From positions 620,001 to 684,000 of the forward strand of contig OOIN01000022.1 in the NCBI GenBank assembly GCA_900323505.1: 64,000 bases of DNA, given 5' to 3'. Shown here in pieces: positions 40,840 through 51,767 of this stretch. The notes below the pieces were generated by a model. The model was not told the DNA's origin. It did not search any database and was given only the letters and a program-made list of their open reading frames with translations. Numbering within the stretch: position 1 is the stretch's first letter; every line of letters begins with the position of its first letter. This DNA comes from Ustilago trichophora. Its lineage: Eukaryota > Basidiomycota > Ustilaginomycetes > Ustilaginales > Ustilaginaceae. The position numbers and the translations under genes are program-made.

Positions 40840-41539
40840 ACCATATCCGCTTTCTTTTTGGATTTTGTTTTGTTTTGTCTTTTCTTTACCATCATCATCC
40901 GAATACCATCATCATTGAACTACACCTGTGTGTTGTATTGTCATTCTTTATGGTTTGACGATGCATGTGTCTATGGACCTGTTAGACGTTTCATCACGCC
41001 TTGAAGTGCACGCTGCTGGTTGAAGATCCAAGCGCTACAAAGGGGTTACAATTGCATAAAACGATTGCGCCCGATGTCAGTCCTAAGCGTGTTGTAACCG
41101 CGAACTGTGCACCCTTTGCAACGATTTCTGTTAGCAGACACTGCAGTACCTGGTGATTCTTGGACGACGGCACTCCCCAGATTCGTGTGTCTTTTGAGCC
41201 TGTGCAAAGGGTCGAGTCGTCGGGTCAAAGCAAAACACACACACATACACATACACATGCATACTACATTGTCAAGTTTGTTTTGTAGTGTTTCCGTGAA
41301 ACGCACCAAGCTGCATGCGTCTTTAGGAGGGTAGCCTGCACCGCGAGCCGGTACAGGCTAGAAGAGAGTTTCTGCTTAATCGAAATCTAATGCTGAACTG
41401 TAGACAAGATTCCAAGGTTGACGCAATACAAAGAGACAAAAGCCGTTCTTTGTTGTCGAGCTTCAAGGGTTACAACAAGCTTCAATTTTGACTGTCAGCG
41501 ACTTCGATCTTGTCCATCGGCGTTTAAGGAAAGGATGCA

Positions 41540-41565
41540 GTACCTGTACAGTACAGTACAGTCAT
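41540..41565. repeat. TACTG palindromic repeat
   Basis: GTACCTGTACAGTACAGTAC followed by AGTCA; three GTACA units. Confidence 0.85.
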
Positions 41566-42349
41566 GTTGTGATGATTAACGACGACAATCGAGACCTGAT
41601 GCCTATGATAAATGTCTCTACCCATAAAGCCACGAGGAAGCCCGACAGGGATGGCAGATCAACTCTAATCAGCAGAGCGGGCAATTTACGCAGTGTCGAT
41701 CTACTGTACAGCATGTGTGTGTGTGTGTGTGAACTGCACCCTTTTTTCAATAGGATCGACGACAAGCAGAAGCGAGGCTGATGAGAATCCAATACGGATC
41801 ATCAAAAGAAAGAAAGAAAAATTTGGGGTCCCATAAATGCGACACTGTTCAAGTGGGTTGTGATAAAGGCAAGCCACAGATTTGGTACAGATCTGAGCGA
41901 CTGTTTTGCTTTTTGTCGACGCGCATCTAGTGGACTGTTTTACACATGGTCCGTATGGAAAGCAAGAATAGCAATTTGAAGCTTATCATGAAGCACGAGG
42001 TTTAGATGGATTTGGTAGAATCTTGCATGTTTCCGTTTTTGTGTGTCTCTGTTACCATGGACGCGGGAAAGCAAAAAGGAAAAAGAACCAGAGTCGGAGC
42101 TTGCCAACCGCATCGAATCCTTGGCAACTGAATCCAATCAAGGTTTCAAGTGTGCGATATGGAATACAGCATAGTGCGGTGTATGAATCGGTGTTACGGT
42201 ACAGTACTTTGATTATCCAGCTTGCCGGTTCCGGTCCTGGAACAGTAAAGATAGACCAAAGGAGCAGAGTTGGTTCTTGGTTCTTGATGGTCTCAACTTG
42301 TTCTCATGCTCTCAAACACGGAAAGAGCAATTTAGCTTTTTTTGTAACC

Positions 42350-42368
42350 AAAAAAAAAAAAAAAAAAA
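42350..42368 (+). repeat. Poly(A) tract, 19 A
   Basis: Homopolymer in intergenic DNA with no retroelement sequence upstream. Confidence 0.9.
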
Positions 42369-42510
42369 GATGCGTATGGTGCATGCATGTTTTGAAAATC
42401 AGCTGCACCCTTGTTTTTCGTTTGGATTTTCTTCTTGAAACCGAAACAACAACAACAACACAAAAACTACCACCACCACGACCAATTACAACTGTTTTTC
42501 TGGTTTTTGA

Positions 42511-42526
42511 ATACAGTACAGTACAC
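42511..42526. repeat. TACTG palindromic repeat
   Basis: ATACAGTACAGTACAC; two tandem ACAGT units. Confidence 0.8.
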
Positions 42527-43386
42527 TGGTTACAAAATGCATGTTGTTGCGTGTGCATGCATGTTTTTGATGGTGTGCTGTCCTACTCGACCGCCTCTTG
42601 TTCGCTTAAGAGAAACAGACAGTGACAGAGAGATCTGCGATGCTAACAACTCTTCTTGGCTGCTGCAAAAGCGGGAGAAGGAAATCAACCCTCATTCTGT
42701 GCTGAATCCCATGATGGTCGCCGTGTGTGTCACCTGGCGTACAGAGTACAGTATGAAGATCAAGTGAGCATGTCCATTGTCGTGACAAATTGATTTTTGG
42801 GCTGTCGGACGGCTCAAGTGCTGCAAACGCTTCATCTCGCCCTGCATTTGCCCCTTACTTTGGCAAGCTGGCCGTCGACCACCAACCATCATCTCGTCTC
42901 TGTCTGGCGCTACACCATCTCGACATCCCATCCCCACAAGCCACTCGTTTGCTCCTTTCCTTTCGTCTTTCTCTCGTCCCGCATCTCTTTCTCGGTCACC
43001 ATCGCACCCTTTGCTTTTTCTTTTCTTCTCTTTTTTTGGCACCGCACCGTCTCTTCCCGTATCAGTCTCTTCTCGTTCTGGATCCCTGTCACCGTTGCCC
43101 CAAATACACACAGACACAATTCCATTGTCCTCGTGTCATTTGCTCCATCTCCACCAATCTACTCATCTTTGACTCGATCAGCTGGCATCTTGTGCTCTCA
43201 TACACTCATCGTATCCGATCACAAGAGCCAACATCACGCTCCTCGTATTCATCCGCAGCTCATCCAACCCAATGCGGTATTCTTTCCACAGTCACAATCC
43301 CACGTCATAGTCACTTTGGATTTCCCTCTCGCCTCACACATTTGCGCCTCATCCACTACCTGGGCGTTAGCACCCGTTGAATCCCT

Positions 43387-46300
43387 ATGTCGACCTCGAT
43401 GCAATCACGTCGACACAGTCCAGGCGGACTGCATCCGACGTTTGACTCATACGATCTCGCACAGTCGGCCCATTGCCGAACCTCGTATCGTCAGCAGGAT
43501 GACCTCTTTGACACTCTGTTCCCACAACCACCACCACGATCTCGTGTACAAGCAGAACGTCTAGCTCGTCCATCACTACCTTCGCTCAAACCATCACTTC
43601 AACTAGACTCGGCAGATTCATCCCACTCGACATCCCATCTCCTCTCCTCGTCCAATTCTATCGAATCCGTCAACTCGCTTTCCTCCTATCCGTCCTCCAC
43701 TTCGTCTCTCTCCCTCTTGCATACCATTCATCCTTACAAGCAACCATCCACCGACAGCTCCATAGACTACTATAGCCCCGCTGTCAGCGATGTCAATAGT
43801 GCAGAGACCCATCACAGCGCATCATCCAGCCATGCTCACTCCCAATCCTCGGAAATCGATGCCAACGAGCCAGGCGCACCATTGACTCCGCTCACCCCCA
43901 ACGGTGCATCACATGCTTGGAGACCCAAGGAGCTCAATCTCTTGCGCAAACGTCACGGCACTGCCCCAACCGAGCCTTCCCTCCCTACTACTTATCAGAA
44001 CACTCCTTCCTGGAATCCGACACCCACCATCAGTGCAGATCGAAATGCCCTCCTCATCGGTCTCGGTCTTGGCGATGTAGGTCTCACCTCTCCACCTCCA
44101 GCATCCGCAACCCCCACCGGCCTCCCTGCCGAAAAGCTCATGCAGTCCAAGCAAGGTAGAGCCTTCCTACGCTCCAAGTCACCACAGTTTGGTTTCAACG
44201 CCGCCTTCACGCGAGAGAGCCAACCCAATGCCACACCGCCAGCGCCAGCAGCAGCGCCAGCTCCACAGGCTCCAAAACAGCTCTTGCTAGTCTCTTCGGG
44301 AGGTCCACCTGCGGTTCGACGATTCGCTGGTCGCAGACCCAGCGAAGGTGTCCATGAACCTTTTGCATCACCCTTGCCTCCTCCTCCTGGCTCGGAAGCC
44401 TCTTCTCGATGCACCACTCCTCAGATGCGTTCCACCATTCCTGTCATGCCAAGTGGTCCTGCTTTCGTTGCTACACGTGCACAGTCTCCAGATGTCACAG
44501 CACTACTCGCTCAGACCGAGCGACAGGCCGGTCTCTCGGCGGAACAATTCATCGCACAGATCGCATCAACGCCAGAATACCAGGCCAGCGAGTACTTTGA
44601 GTCCACCCCCTCCTCATACGCATGCCCATCAGATTTCGATCGAGTTCCGTCGGGCTCCGTGATCTCTGAATCGGATTTCGAGAAACCGCTGTATTCAGCC
44701 ATGTCCAATGTCGCCGTGGATCACAGCGACCAACGCAACGTGATCCCCGATCATCAGACAATCAACTCGGTAAAGACCGGCTCTTCCACTACAGCCCCTC
44801 CTGGTCTCTCCGTACTGCCCGCCAAGGCTCCTGGCTTCTCCTCGACACAGCGCTCGAGAGCCGCATCCTTGAGCAGAAGGAAAGCGCCTCCTACCCCTCT
44901 GGTTCTCACCTCTTCGCCGGCAACGAGCAACTCGGATACTCTTCCCGGATCCGCAGGTGGTCGTCGCAGACGCTCTCTCACTGCCACCATCAACCTGAGA
45001 TCACCTCTTTCCGCTCCGCATTCCAGCGGCTTCAGTGCAGGTATCGCCTCGCCACACAAAACGCCAACCTCGGCCGCAACCGGTTTCGAAGCCCGCCGGC
45101 ACGATAGCACATCCGACTATTCTGAACTTCTGCGCACCGCATTCTACGACTTTGATCCGGAAGAAGACGCAGACGAACATGGCACGGGTCTCAATCCGAC
45201 CAGCTCATCCAGCCACAGTCCCACCCCTTCCTCTGCGCCCTCGCCAAGTACCACCGATTCCAACCCGAGACGCTCCAACGCTTCGTCCTTGGCTCATCGA
45301 CGACGCAGCGCCTTCATGGAACACATCATCTACCAATCGCCAGAGTCACGCCATTCAACCTTGAGCAGTCGAGTCACTTCGCTCAGAAGCGACGCACAGA
45401 GCCGTGAAAGCTCTGGCTCTGATCCCACGGCGGCGTTCGAGTTTGCCGATCTCGAGACGATCTCACCCGACGAGGGTCTGAGCCTCCAGACCATGATGGG
45501 CTTCCTTCATCGCGACAACTCTCAAAAGGCTTCGAGCTCTTCACGCGTCTCTCTAGAGTCCGAGTCGGTCGATCAACAACATGTCGTTCGCCCAGTCGCC
45601 GCTGTCGAGTCGACCGACAACCAAGAGAAAGCAGCAAATCAGGCCGATTCGGGGTCCCCCACTTCCATACGTTCTCTCAACGTCAGTCAGCACAAGCAAG
45701 TCGACGTCACACCACCCTCATCCGCCGCTCCTGCAGTTCCAAGCTTCAACATTGCAATTTTTGGTCCCACTCTACCGACAGAGCCGAAGCCATCTTCACC
45801 GCTTCGAACGCCTGTCGATCCCAAGAACAGCGTGCAAAATGGCGGCGAAAGTGGTGCAGCCGTACCTCCATCGCCTGGAAGTGGTCTTGTCCGCTCCCGA
45901 AAGCAAAGTATGGTGCCCGCTCCGCCATCCTTTGCGATTCTTGATGCATCTCGTGAGGAAGAGCAGCCTGGCCAGCCGCCAGCAATGCTTCTGCCGGCTG
46001 TGACGGATGGCCTTGAGGTCCGCCCTGCCTTTGCAAGGGCCGACAGCAACGAGGAAACTGGCAACAGTCGATGGAGCTCTGGTTCCGAGTCGGATGGCGA
46101 GTCGGCCATGTCGATCAAAGGAGGTCGCAAGTCGTTCTCCAAGGGTAGAAAGAGCTTCTCCACCAGTCGCAAGAACAGTGTTGCTATTGCGCGCGAGCTC
46201 ATTACGGGCCCCGTGGCTAGCAAAGAGGTGGCGCCGGACGTCGGCGGCAAGAGACAATCCAAGCAGTCCAGCAAGACGCGGCTCTCAGCGCAAGGAGTGG

Positions 46301-49300
46301 CCGCTCAGACGTTGCCTGTGCCCACCAAGGCCGCAACAACAAAGAATTCGACGACTTCAATATCGAAACGTCTCCTTCTCAGCGGTTTGCCATCTCTGCG
46401 AAAGAAGAGCTTCTCCAACCTCAGCGGTCAGTCTGCTTCCCCCTCGACGCCAACCAGTGCACGCGAACCCAGTTCCGCAGGTCCGGCCTTCCTCGACAGG
46501 GCAGAGTTTCCCTTCCCACCTTCAGCAGCACCTCCGGTTCCCAGCATCACAAGTCGGCCGCTCGAGCGTGAAGACAGGGGCGGTCTCACCATCAAGACCG
46601 CATTTGCTTCCACCTTTGCCTCATCGTCCAAAGCACCTCTTCAGTCGCCCCGAACACCGGTCTCGGCGCCGTTTGCAAATTCTTTCAACGGGTCCTCTGG
46701 GCCGCTGACGACGCAGCAGATCCTCGCGCAGGCACGAAACAACGTGTGGCCCGAAAACTACATCGGCACCAGCGTCAGCGCAGCAGGCATGTCATCTCCG
46801 TATCTGTCTTCGGCGCACGACACGTTCAGCTACAGCTTTGCTCCTTCCAGGCTGGCGCCGACTCCGCCTTACTCGGCTTCTCGCGCTGGTTGGGCTTCGG
46901 CTCCACAAACGCCACCAATGCCGCAAAGTCCACGAACGCCCAGCGCCGCCTTTATGGACAAGACGCTTCCCTTGACGCCGGTCGACGCTGCCAGCCGAAC
47001 GCGCTCGCGCACTGCCGAAATCGCACTTCCACCCAAGAACCTGCGACATATGCGTCAATCTTCGTCCAACACCAGCCTCGACAAGTTGCGAAAGGACGTA
47101 CCCGCCGATCTCTTCAAGCCCAGTAAAGCGGATGCAATTTCGACCGGGACCGAGTTGGAACAGGCTACTGGTTCGCTTCCATCGCCACGCCTGGACGTGT
47201 CGCAAGCAGAAGAAGAAAAGCTGCCCACGATTGCCGAGACTGGCGCCGCCGCCGTCGCACTTTGCGAGCAGGCTTCGGAGCCCCTCGATGTACAGGATCT
47301 TGCCTTTTCAGTTCCAGTGCTGGTGGACCGCAAACAAGCCAAGTTGAAAAAGGCTCGACGGATTCGCAAGCAACAGGACCGATTCCCACGCCACAACTCT
47401 TGGTCCGAGTACGGTCTGCAATGGGTTTCAGAGCAAGGAGCAGATGCCTTTGATAGGATCGCAGCTGAAGGTCTCCCTTCGACAGCCATCCTTGTCGCCG
47501 CCGGAGCTCCTTCGGGCAGATCGAACCGTGCCTTGACCGGTGGCAGCGGAGGCGACGGTGGAGGTGATGATTCGGACGGAAGCGACACGGACGACTATGG
47601 TTCCAGCGATGGCGGAGGTGGTGGTGGTCGAGGTGCAGGAGGTGCAGGCGGTGGTGGTGGCGGTGGCGGTGGCAAGCACCCTGGTCTCGGTCGCAACGAT
47701 GCCGATGACTCGGATAGTGTTGAGAACGAGGAAGAAGAGTCCGACGAATACGAAGAGGCCGAAGCGATGACCGACGATGACTCGGAGGACAACTATGGCG
47801 AGGTTGAACAGTCGGCAGCTGCACGCGCCGCTCGTGGCGGTGGAATGCCCTCGGTTCCTGCTCGAAACGCTTCCATGCCTGCATCCAAAGCTGAAGCCGA
47901 CACCGCGGTCGATTCTGACTCGTCAGACGACAAGCCGCTAGGCATGCTCGTCGACGATCCCAAGGCTCTCCAGAAGGCTCTGCGTGCACAGGAGCGAAAG
48001 CGTCACTTTGACTTGGCGGCTCAGGCGCTCGAAGGCAAGGGTAGCTCCGGCGCCACTTCATCCGCAGGTAACCATGCTCGTCATGCCAAGCAGGGCACAG
48101 CTGGTGGACAGACGGGCGATGGTGGTGTCTTTAATCCGAACGATTTGTCTCAGAGGCTGGCCAAGGTGCAAGGCCGCCGTGAGCGCGCCAATGCACCTAA
48201 TGCGGCGCTCATGCAGCGATCTCAAACCGTGGCACGACAGGATGTCGCTGGCACGGCAGAGAGGAGGCAGCAGACGGATCAAGCAGCTGTGTCGAGGTCC
48301 AAATCGGTCCGCACCACTCCAGCTGAGCGATACGTTCATCCGGGGATGCGAGCAAGGACGCCCTCGGAAGCCGCACTGCGCGCCAAAGCGATGGCCCAAG
48401 CGATGCCGCATGGACCTAACCCTATCAGCCCTATGCTTCCCAACGTGGCCAAGATGCCAGATCTTCCCTCGAATGCCATGGCAACCGTGGTTGCTGCACA
48501 GAAGGCGATGGCACATGCTCAAGCGAATCCTTCGCCCGCCGCACTTGCACAGGCTCAGGCTCTGGCAACTTCGGCAACAGCTGCACTCAACGCAGCTACG
48601 GCTCAGGTCAAGAAGGGAGCTTCCTCGCCCATCTCGCCTTCTTTCAACCATGGTGAGCCGGTGGGACACGTCGCTACCTCGCCGCGCATGCCCGATGGTG
48701 TCGAGTTGGCAGCTGGCCGACTCCGTTCGGATTCGAGGAGCCACGCTTTCCCCATCCTATCTTCTGGTGCTGCCAATGGCGCAGCACCTGCTGTGGTGCC
48801 TGTGCACCAGCCGGGCATGTTCCAACGACTCCGTTCGCGATCCATCTCGCGCCAGCAGGCACCGCTCACCATCAATACAGCCGCTGCACCACCCATGCCC
48901 GACATGCCGAGACCCAGCACCGCGTCCAAGGACTCGCAGGCTTCGAGTTCACCCCACAGTGCCCACACAGCCACATTTGCGGCGCTCTCGCAAGCCGCCA
49001 TGCACCACGGCCGACCCTCGGTCGATGTCTCGATCTCGCACGGAGACGCACCGATGCAGCGAGCACCCACCAACCTGTCGTCCTCGCACGACAGCGGCAT
49101 CGCCCCAGGCACTGCCGCTCCAGTTGCAGAGCCCCGTCAGCCGCACAAGGTCTACATCCTGTCGAGGCAGCGTTTCACCGTTGTCGAGGTGCCCATCTCG
49201 GCGCGTGCACGCGATCTTGCGCTCGAGGTGATTGAGCGCGAACGATTGCCCATGGACGACAGTAAAGGTGGCTGGGTTGTATTCGACTGTTCGGCTCAGT

Positions 49301-50229
49301 TGGGGATCGAGCGACCCTTGCGCGAGTACGAGATGATCACCGATGTAGTCAATGTGCGAGCGCACCCCAAGACGGATTTCTTCCTCATCAAGCGTACCGA
49401 ACTGTCGCCTTACCTCTCCATCCGCTCGGTCCCCACCAGCTCTCCCGCACTGGCGGGCTACGTCTACGTGCAAGATCGCAAGAAGAAATGGAACAAGCGT
49501 TGGCTCGAACTCCGCGATCACGGTCTCTACCACGCCAAAAACGAAAAGGGCAAAGACGAGACGTCCATCTGTCAGATTTCGACGTTTGACGTCTATCTGG
49601 TGGATGCGGGTGCCGTCAAGATGCCCAAGGCCAACGGGTTTGCGCTTCGGTCACAGGATCCGATCACCATGTTTGAGAAACCGGATCAGGATTACATTCA
49701 CTACTTTTGTCTGACCGATGCGGCGGCTCATCGCGATTGGGTGCGGGCGATCTTGAATGCTCGCACGTACATTTTACGACAGGAGAAGGCGGTGCTTTTC
49801 CAGATTGATTCGCCGCCTACCAGTCAGGATGCTCCTTTGAGTGCCATGACGAGTGGCGGGCTGTCGAGGAAGAATACTTCGCGTCGGCCTAATGGTCGAT
49901 CTGGTGCAGGAGCAGCTGGTGCAACGGAGGCGGGCAACGGTGGTGTAAGTGGTCCATCGCCGCCTACGCCGCTGATTGACAGCAACGCCTTTGCGGGACC
50001 GTTTGCTAAAGGAAGCTTGTTGGCGGACAAAGCAATCAACGATGCCAAGGAGGCGCTTCGTGGGCATGCAGCCACTGCACCTCCTCCCACGGGTGCTTTC
50101 AACGATCTGAGCCTCATGGATCGCAACGCTGTTCGACTCAACGAAACACGCAGGAGAGAAGAGGCAATCGAAAGACAGCGTAGGATGAAGGCTGATGGAC
50201 AGCCATTGATTGATTTCGCTCGGAAGTAA
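43387..50229 (+). CDS. Large RA-PH domain scaffold protein
   Basis: A single 2280-residue intronless frame from the first ATG. About the first 1900 residues are disordered and Ser/Pro/Ala-rich, with many SP/TP sites and PPxP motifs (candidate kinase and SH3 targets), an acidic/Gly-rich block (GGGGGRGAGG region, about residues 1405-1480) and Ala/Gln/Met-rich helical stretches. The folded part is at the C-terminus: a Ras-association (ubiquitin-like) domain at about 1918-1995 (HKVYILSRQRFTVVEVPIS, then FDCSAQLGIERPLREYE) followed by a pleckstrin-homology domain at about 2020-2135 (GYVYVQDRKKKWNKRWLELR, then the C-terminal DWVRAILNAR). The RA-PH order is that of Grb7/MRL (lamellipodin) proteins. 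A role in polarity or small-GTPase signalling at membranes is inference. I do not recognise a fungal gene name. Confidence 0.85.
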   Translation: MSTSMQSRRHSPGGLHPTFDSYDLAQSAHCRTSYRQQDDLFDTLFPQPPPRSRVQAERLARPSLPSLKPSLQLDSADSSHSTSHLLSSSNSIESVNSLSSYPSSTSSLSLLHTIHPYKQPSTDSSIDYYSPAVSDVNSAETHHSASSSHAHSQSSEIDANEPGAPLTPLTPNGASHAWRPKELNLLRKRHGTAPTEPSLPTTYQNTPSWNPTPTISADRNALLIGLGLGDVGLTSPPPASATPTGLPAEKLMQSKQGRAFLRSKSPQFGFNAAFTRESQPNATPPAPAAAPAPQAPKQLLLVSSGGPPAVRRFAGRRPSEGVHEPFASPLPPPPGSEASSRCTTPQMRSTIPVMPSGPAFVATRAQSPDVTALLAQTERQAGLSAEQFIAQIASTPEYQASEYFESTPSSYACPSDFDRVPSGSVISESDFEKPLYSAMSNVAVDHSDQRNVIPDHQTINSVKTGSSTTAPPGLSVLPAKAPGFSSTQRSRAASLSRRKAPPTPLVLTSSPATSNSDTLPGSAGGRRRRSLTATINLRSPLSAPHSSGFSAGIASPHKTPTSAATGFEARRHDSTSDYSELLRTAFYDFDPEEDADEHGTGLNPTSSSSHSPTPSSAPSPSTTDSNPRRSNASSLAHRRRSAFMEHIIYQSPESRHSTLSSRVTSLRSDAQSRESSGSDPTAAFEFADLETISPDEGLSLQTMMGFLHRDNSQKASSSSRVSLESESVDQQHVVRPVAAVESTDNQEKAANQADSGSPTSIRSLNVSQHKQVDVTPPSSAAPAVPSFNIAIFGPTLPTEPKPSSPLRTPVDPKNSVQNGGESGAAVPPSPGSGLVRSRKQSMVPAPPSFAILDASREEEQPGQPPAMLLPAVTDGLEVRPAFARADSNEETGNSRWSSGSESDGESAMSIKGGRKSFSKGRKSFSTSRKNSVAIARELITGPVASKEVAPDVGGKRQSKQSSKTRLSAQGVAAQTLPVPTKAATTKNSTTSISKRLLLSGLPSLRKKSFSNLSGQSASPSTPTSAREPSSAGPAFLDRAEFPFPPSAAPPVPSITSRPLEREDRGGLTIKTAFASTFASSSKAPLQSPRTPVSAPFANSFNGSSGPLTTQQILAQARNNVWPENYIGTSVSAAGMSSPYLSSAHDTFSYSFAPSRLAPTPPYSASRAGWASAPQTPPMPQSPRTPSAAFMDKTLPLTPVDAASRTRSRTAEIALPPKNLRHMRQSSSNTSLDKLRKDVPADLFKPSKADAISTGTELEQATGSLPSPRLDVSQAEEEKLPTIAETGAAAVALCEQASEPLDVQDLAFSVPVLVDRKQAKLKKARRIRKQQDRFPRHNSWSEYGLQWVSEQGADAFDRIAAEGLPSTAILVAAGAPSGRSNRALTGGSGGDGGGDDSDGSDTDDYGSSDGGGGGGRGAGGAGGGGGGGGGKHPGLGRNDADDSDSVENEEEESDEYEEAEAMTDDDSEDNYGEVEQSAAARAARGGGMPSVPARNASMPASKAEADTAVDSDSSDDKPLGMLVDDPKALQKALRAQERKRHFDLAAQALEGKGSSGATSSAGNHARHAKQGTAGGQTGDGGVFNPNDLSQRLAKVQGRRERANAPNAALMQRSQTVARQDVAGTAERRQQTDQAAVSRSKSVRTTPAERYVHPGMRARTPSEAALRAKAMAQAMPHGPNPISPMLPNVAKMPDLPSNAMATVVAAQKAMAHAQANPSPAALAQAQALATSATAALNAATAQVKKGASSPISPSFNHGEPVGHVATSPRMPDGVELAAGRLRSDSRSHAFPILSSGAANGAAPAVVPVHQPGMFQRLRSRSISRQQAPLTINTAAAPPMPDMPRPSTASKDSQASSSPHSAHTATFAALSQAAMHHGRPSVDVSISHGDAPMQRAPTNLSSSHDSGIAPGTAAPVAEPRQPHKVYILSRQRFTVVEVPISARARDLALEVIERERLPMDDSKGGWVVFDCSAQLGIERPLREYEMITDVVNVRAHPKTDFFLIKRTELSPYLSIRSVPTSSPALAGYVYVQDRKKKWNKRWLELRDHGLYHAKNEKGKDETSICQISTFDVYLVDAGAVKMPKANGFALRSQDPITMFEKPDQDYIHYFCLTDAAAHRDWVRAILNARTYILRQEKAVLFQIDSPPTSQDAPLSAMTSGGLSRKNTSRRPNGRSGAGAAGATEAGNGGVSGPSPPTPLIDSNAFAGPFAKGSLLADKAINDAKEALRGHAATAPPPTGAFNDLSLMDRNAVRLNETRRREEAIERQRRMKADGQPLIDFARK

Positions 50230-50849
50230 CATGCACACACAAAAACCTCTCTGTCACCTCAGTAGTAGACCAGATCAAAATTGAAAATGTATTTTTAAGT
50301 CGAACCCATCTATCTTGTTTGGTCTGTCTGGGTTAGGAAACTTGGTGTGATGCTCCTTGGTCGGATTGCAGCGTAGTAGACGTATCAAAAAGGAGGATCT
50401 GCCGAGTTGATTAGGAAGAGCGTTGATGTAATTTCCACCGACACGCGCGCGTGAGAACAACACTTTGAACGAGACTCGTCTGTTTCTTTTTCTTTGTTGT
50501 GTGTCTCTAATTTAAGGGTCGCGTTGAGAGCAACATGACAACAACACGATTCCTGTTTGTGATTCTTTTTTTTTGGTTTTGGTTTTCTTGCACCTTTCTT
50601 TAGACGACCATCTTTCGATATCATTACCATTCACAACATCAACGGAATCATCGACATCATTATCGACGTCCCCGGTATAATACGACACGTTTTTTTGGAG
50701 TCGGGGTCGAGATATAACGATTCTTTTGCTTGGCGCTGGCGAAACAAAGTGTTGACAACTCGAACCAATTCTTGGAAAAAAAAAAACAAAAAAAAAAAAA
50801 CAAAAAAACAGAAATCGCATAGGATACCGATACCGATACCATACGGACC
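50230..50849. other. Intergenic, RHO3 upstream region
   Basis: 620 bp. A-rich runs at about 50776-50810 and a short CCGATA repeat (about 50826-50840) directly before the RHO3 ATG. No gene. Confidence 0.5.
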
Positions 50850-51767
50850 ATGACATTGTGCGGTTTGCTAGCGAGTGATGGCGACAATATCAGTCGTCAA
50901 AATGGAGCTAGGATAGCTAGAAAGATTCTTGTATTGGGGGATGGAGCATGTGGCAAAACTAGCTTGCTGTTTGTGTTGATAAAGCACGAGTTTCCACAAG
51001 CCTAGTAAGCATCTTTGCACATTTGCCCCATTTCTCGCCGCTTCAAATCCAACTCACTCACTCACTCACACACACATACACACATGTTTGCCTTGCTCTT
51101 TTTTCCTTGACTGATGCTGATCGGGGATAAACAGCGAACCGACAGTGTTTGAAAACTACGTGCACATTATGCAACCATCTCCTCCTCATGGACCAAGTGT
51201 CGAATTAACCCTATGGGATACAGCAGGTCAAGAAGAGTTTGACAAACTACGAAGTTTGAGCTATGCAGATACGCATGTAGTTGTGCTTTGCTTTGCAGTT
51301 GATAATCCGACTAGCTTGGAAAATGTCGAAACACGAGTAAGTTTGTCCAACTCCAACTCTGCACCCCATCTCTCTCTCGCTCGCTCTCTCTTTCTTTTTC
51401 TTTTTTTTTTTTTTTTTTCCTCTCGAGGTTGTTGTACTGACACTGGACGTTGTTGAATGCTGTTTTATAGTGGCTACCAGAGATCAGATCGCACTGTCCT
51501 AGGGTGAAGATTGTTCTTGTTGCACTCAAGTGTGATCTTCGAGATTCTACATGTTGGATCGAAAATCGTCTCGCGGGTTCACCTCCACCTTTGACGTACA
51601 ACGATGGTGTACAGGTGGCTAAACGTATTAAAGCCTCGAGATATTTGGAATGCTCTGCAAAGATGAACAGAGGTGTCAACGAGGCGTTTGTAGAGATCGC
51701 AAATGTTGCCATTGGTAGCAGGGCAATGGGTAGAGGTGATTCTAATAAAAGTTGCACCATCGCTTGA
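50850..51767 (+). CDS. RHO3: Rho-family GTPase RHO3, two introns
   Basis: RHO3 directs exocytosis and actin polarity at growth sites. Exons are 50850-51004, 51135-51336 and 51471-51767; introns have GTAAGC...ACAG and GTAAGT...ATAG borders and the second contains an 18-T tract. The product has 217 residues. G1 is GDGACGKTS, the effector region is [12 protein letters not shown]3 is [24 protein letters not shown]4 is ALKCDLR and G5 is ECSAK; ALKCD and YADTHV are typical of RHO3, not RHO1/4. The end CTIA is a CAAX box for prenylation. The start MTLCG places a Cys at position 4, like the N-terminal LCG of yeast RHO3 that is palmitoylated; this supports the chosen ATG. All GTP-binding motifs are intact. 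Confidence 0.95.

Larger units (their letters stand above)
40840..43386. other. Intergenic region, 2.5 kb, with repeated palindromes
   Basis: No gene recognised. Contains TACTG/GTACAG palindromes at 41540-41565, 41701-41714, 42194-42208, 42511-42526 and 42739-42755, a GT run near 41714-41731, and a 19-A run at 42350-42368. The last 550 bp are C/T-rich, typical of a promoter and leader for the large gene that follows. Confidence 0.6.

Noticed and set aside
42350..42368. Poly(A) tail of a LINE or processed pseudogene
   Set aside because: No coding remnant upstream and no target duplication around the run could be found.
47165..48061. 298-codon minus-strand frame opposite the RA-PH gene
   Set aside because: His/Arg-rich antisense of a GC-rich low-complexity region; such shadows are expected there.
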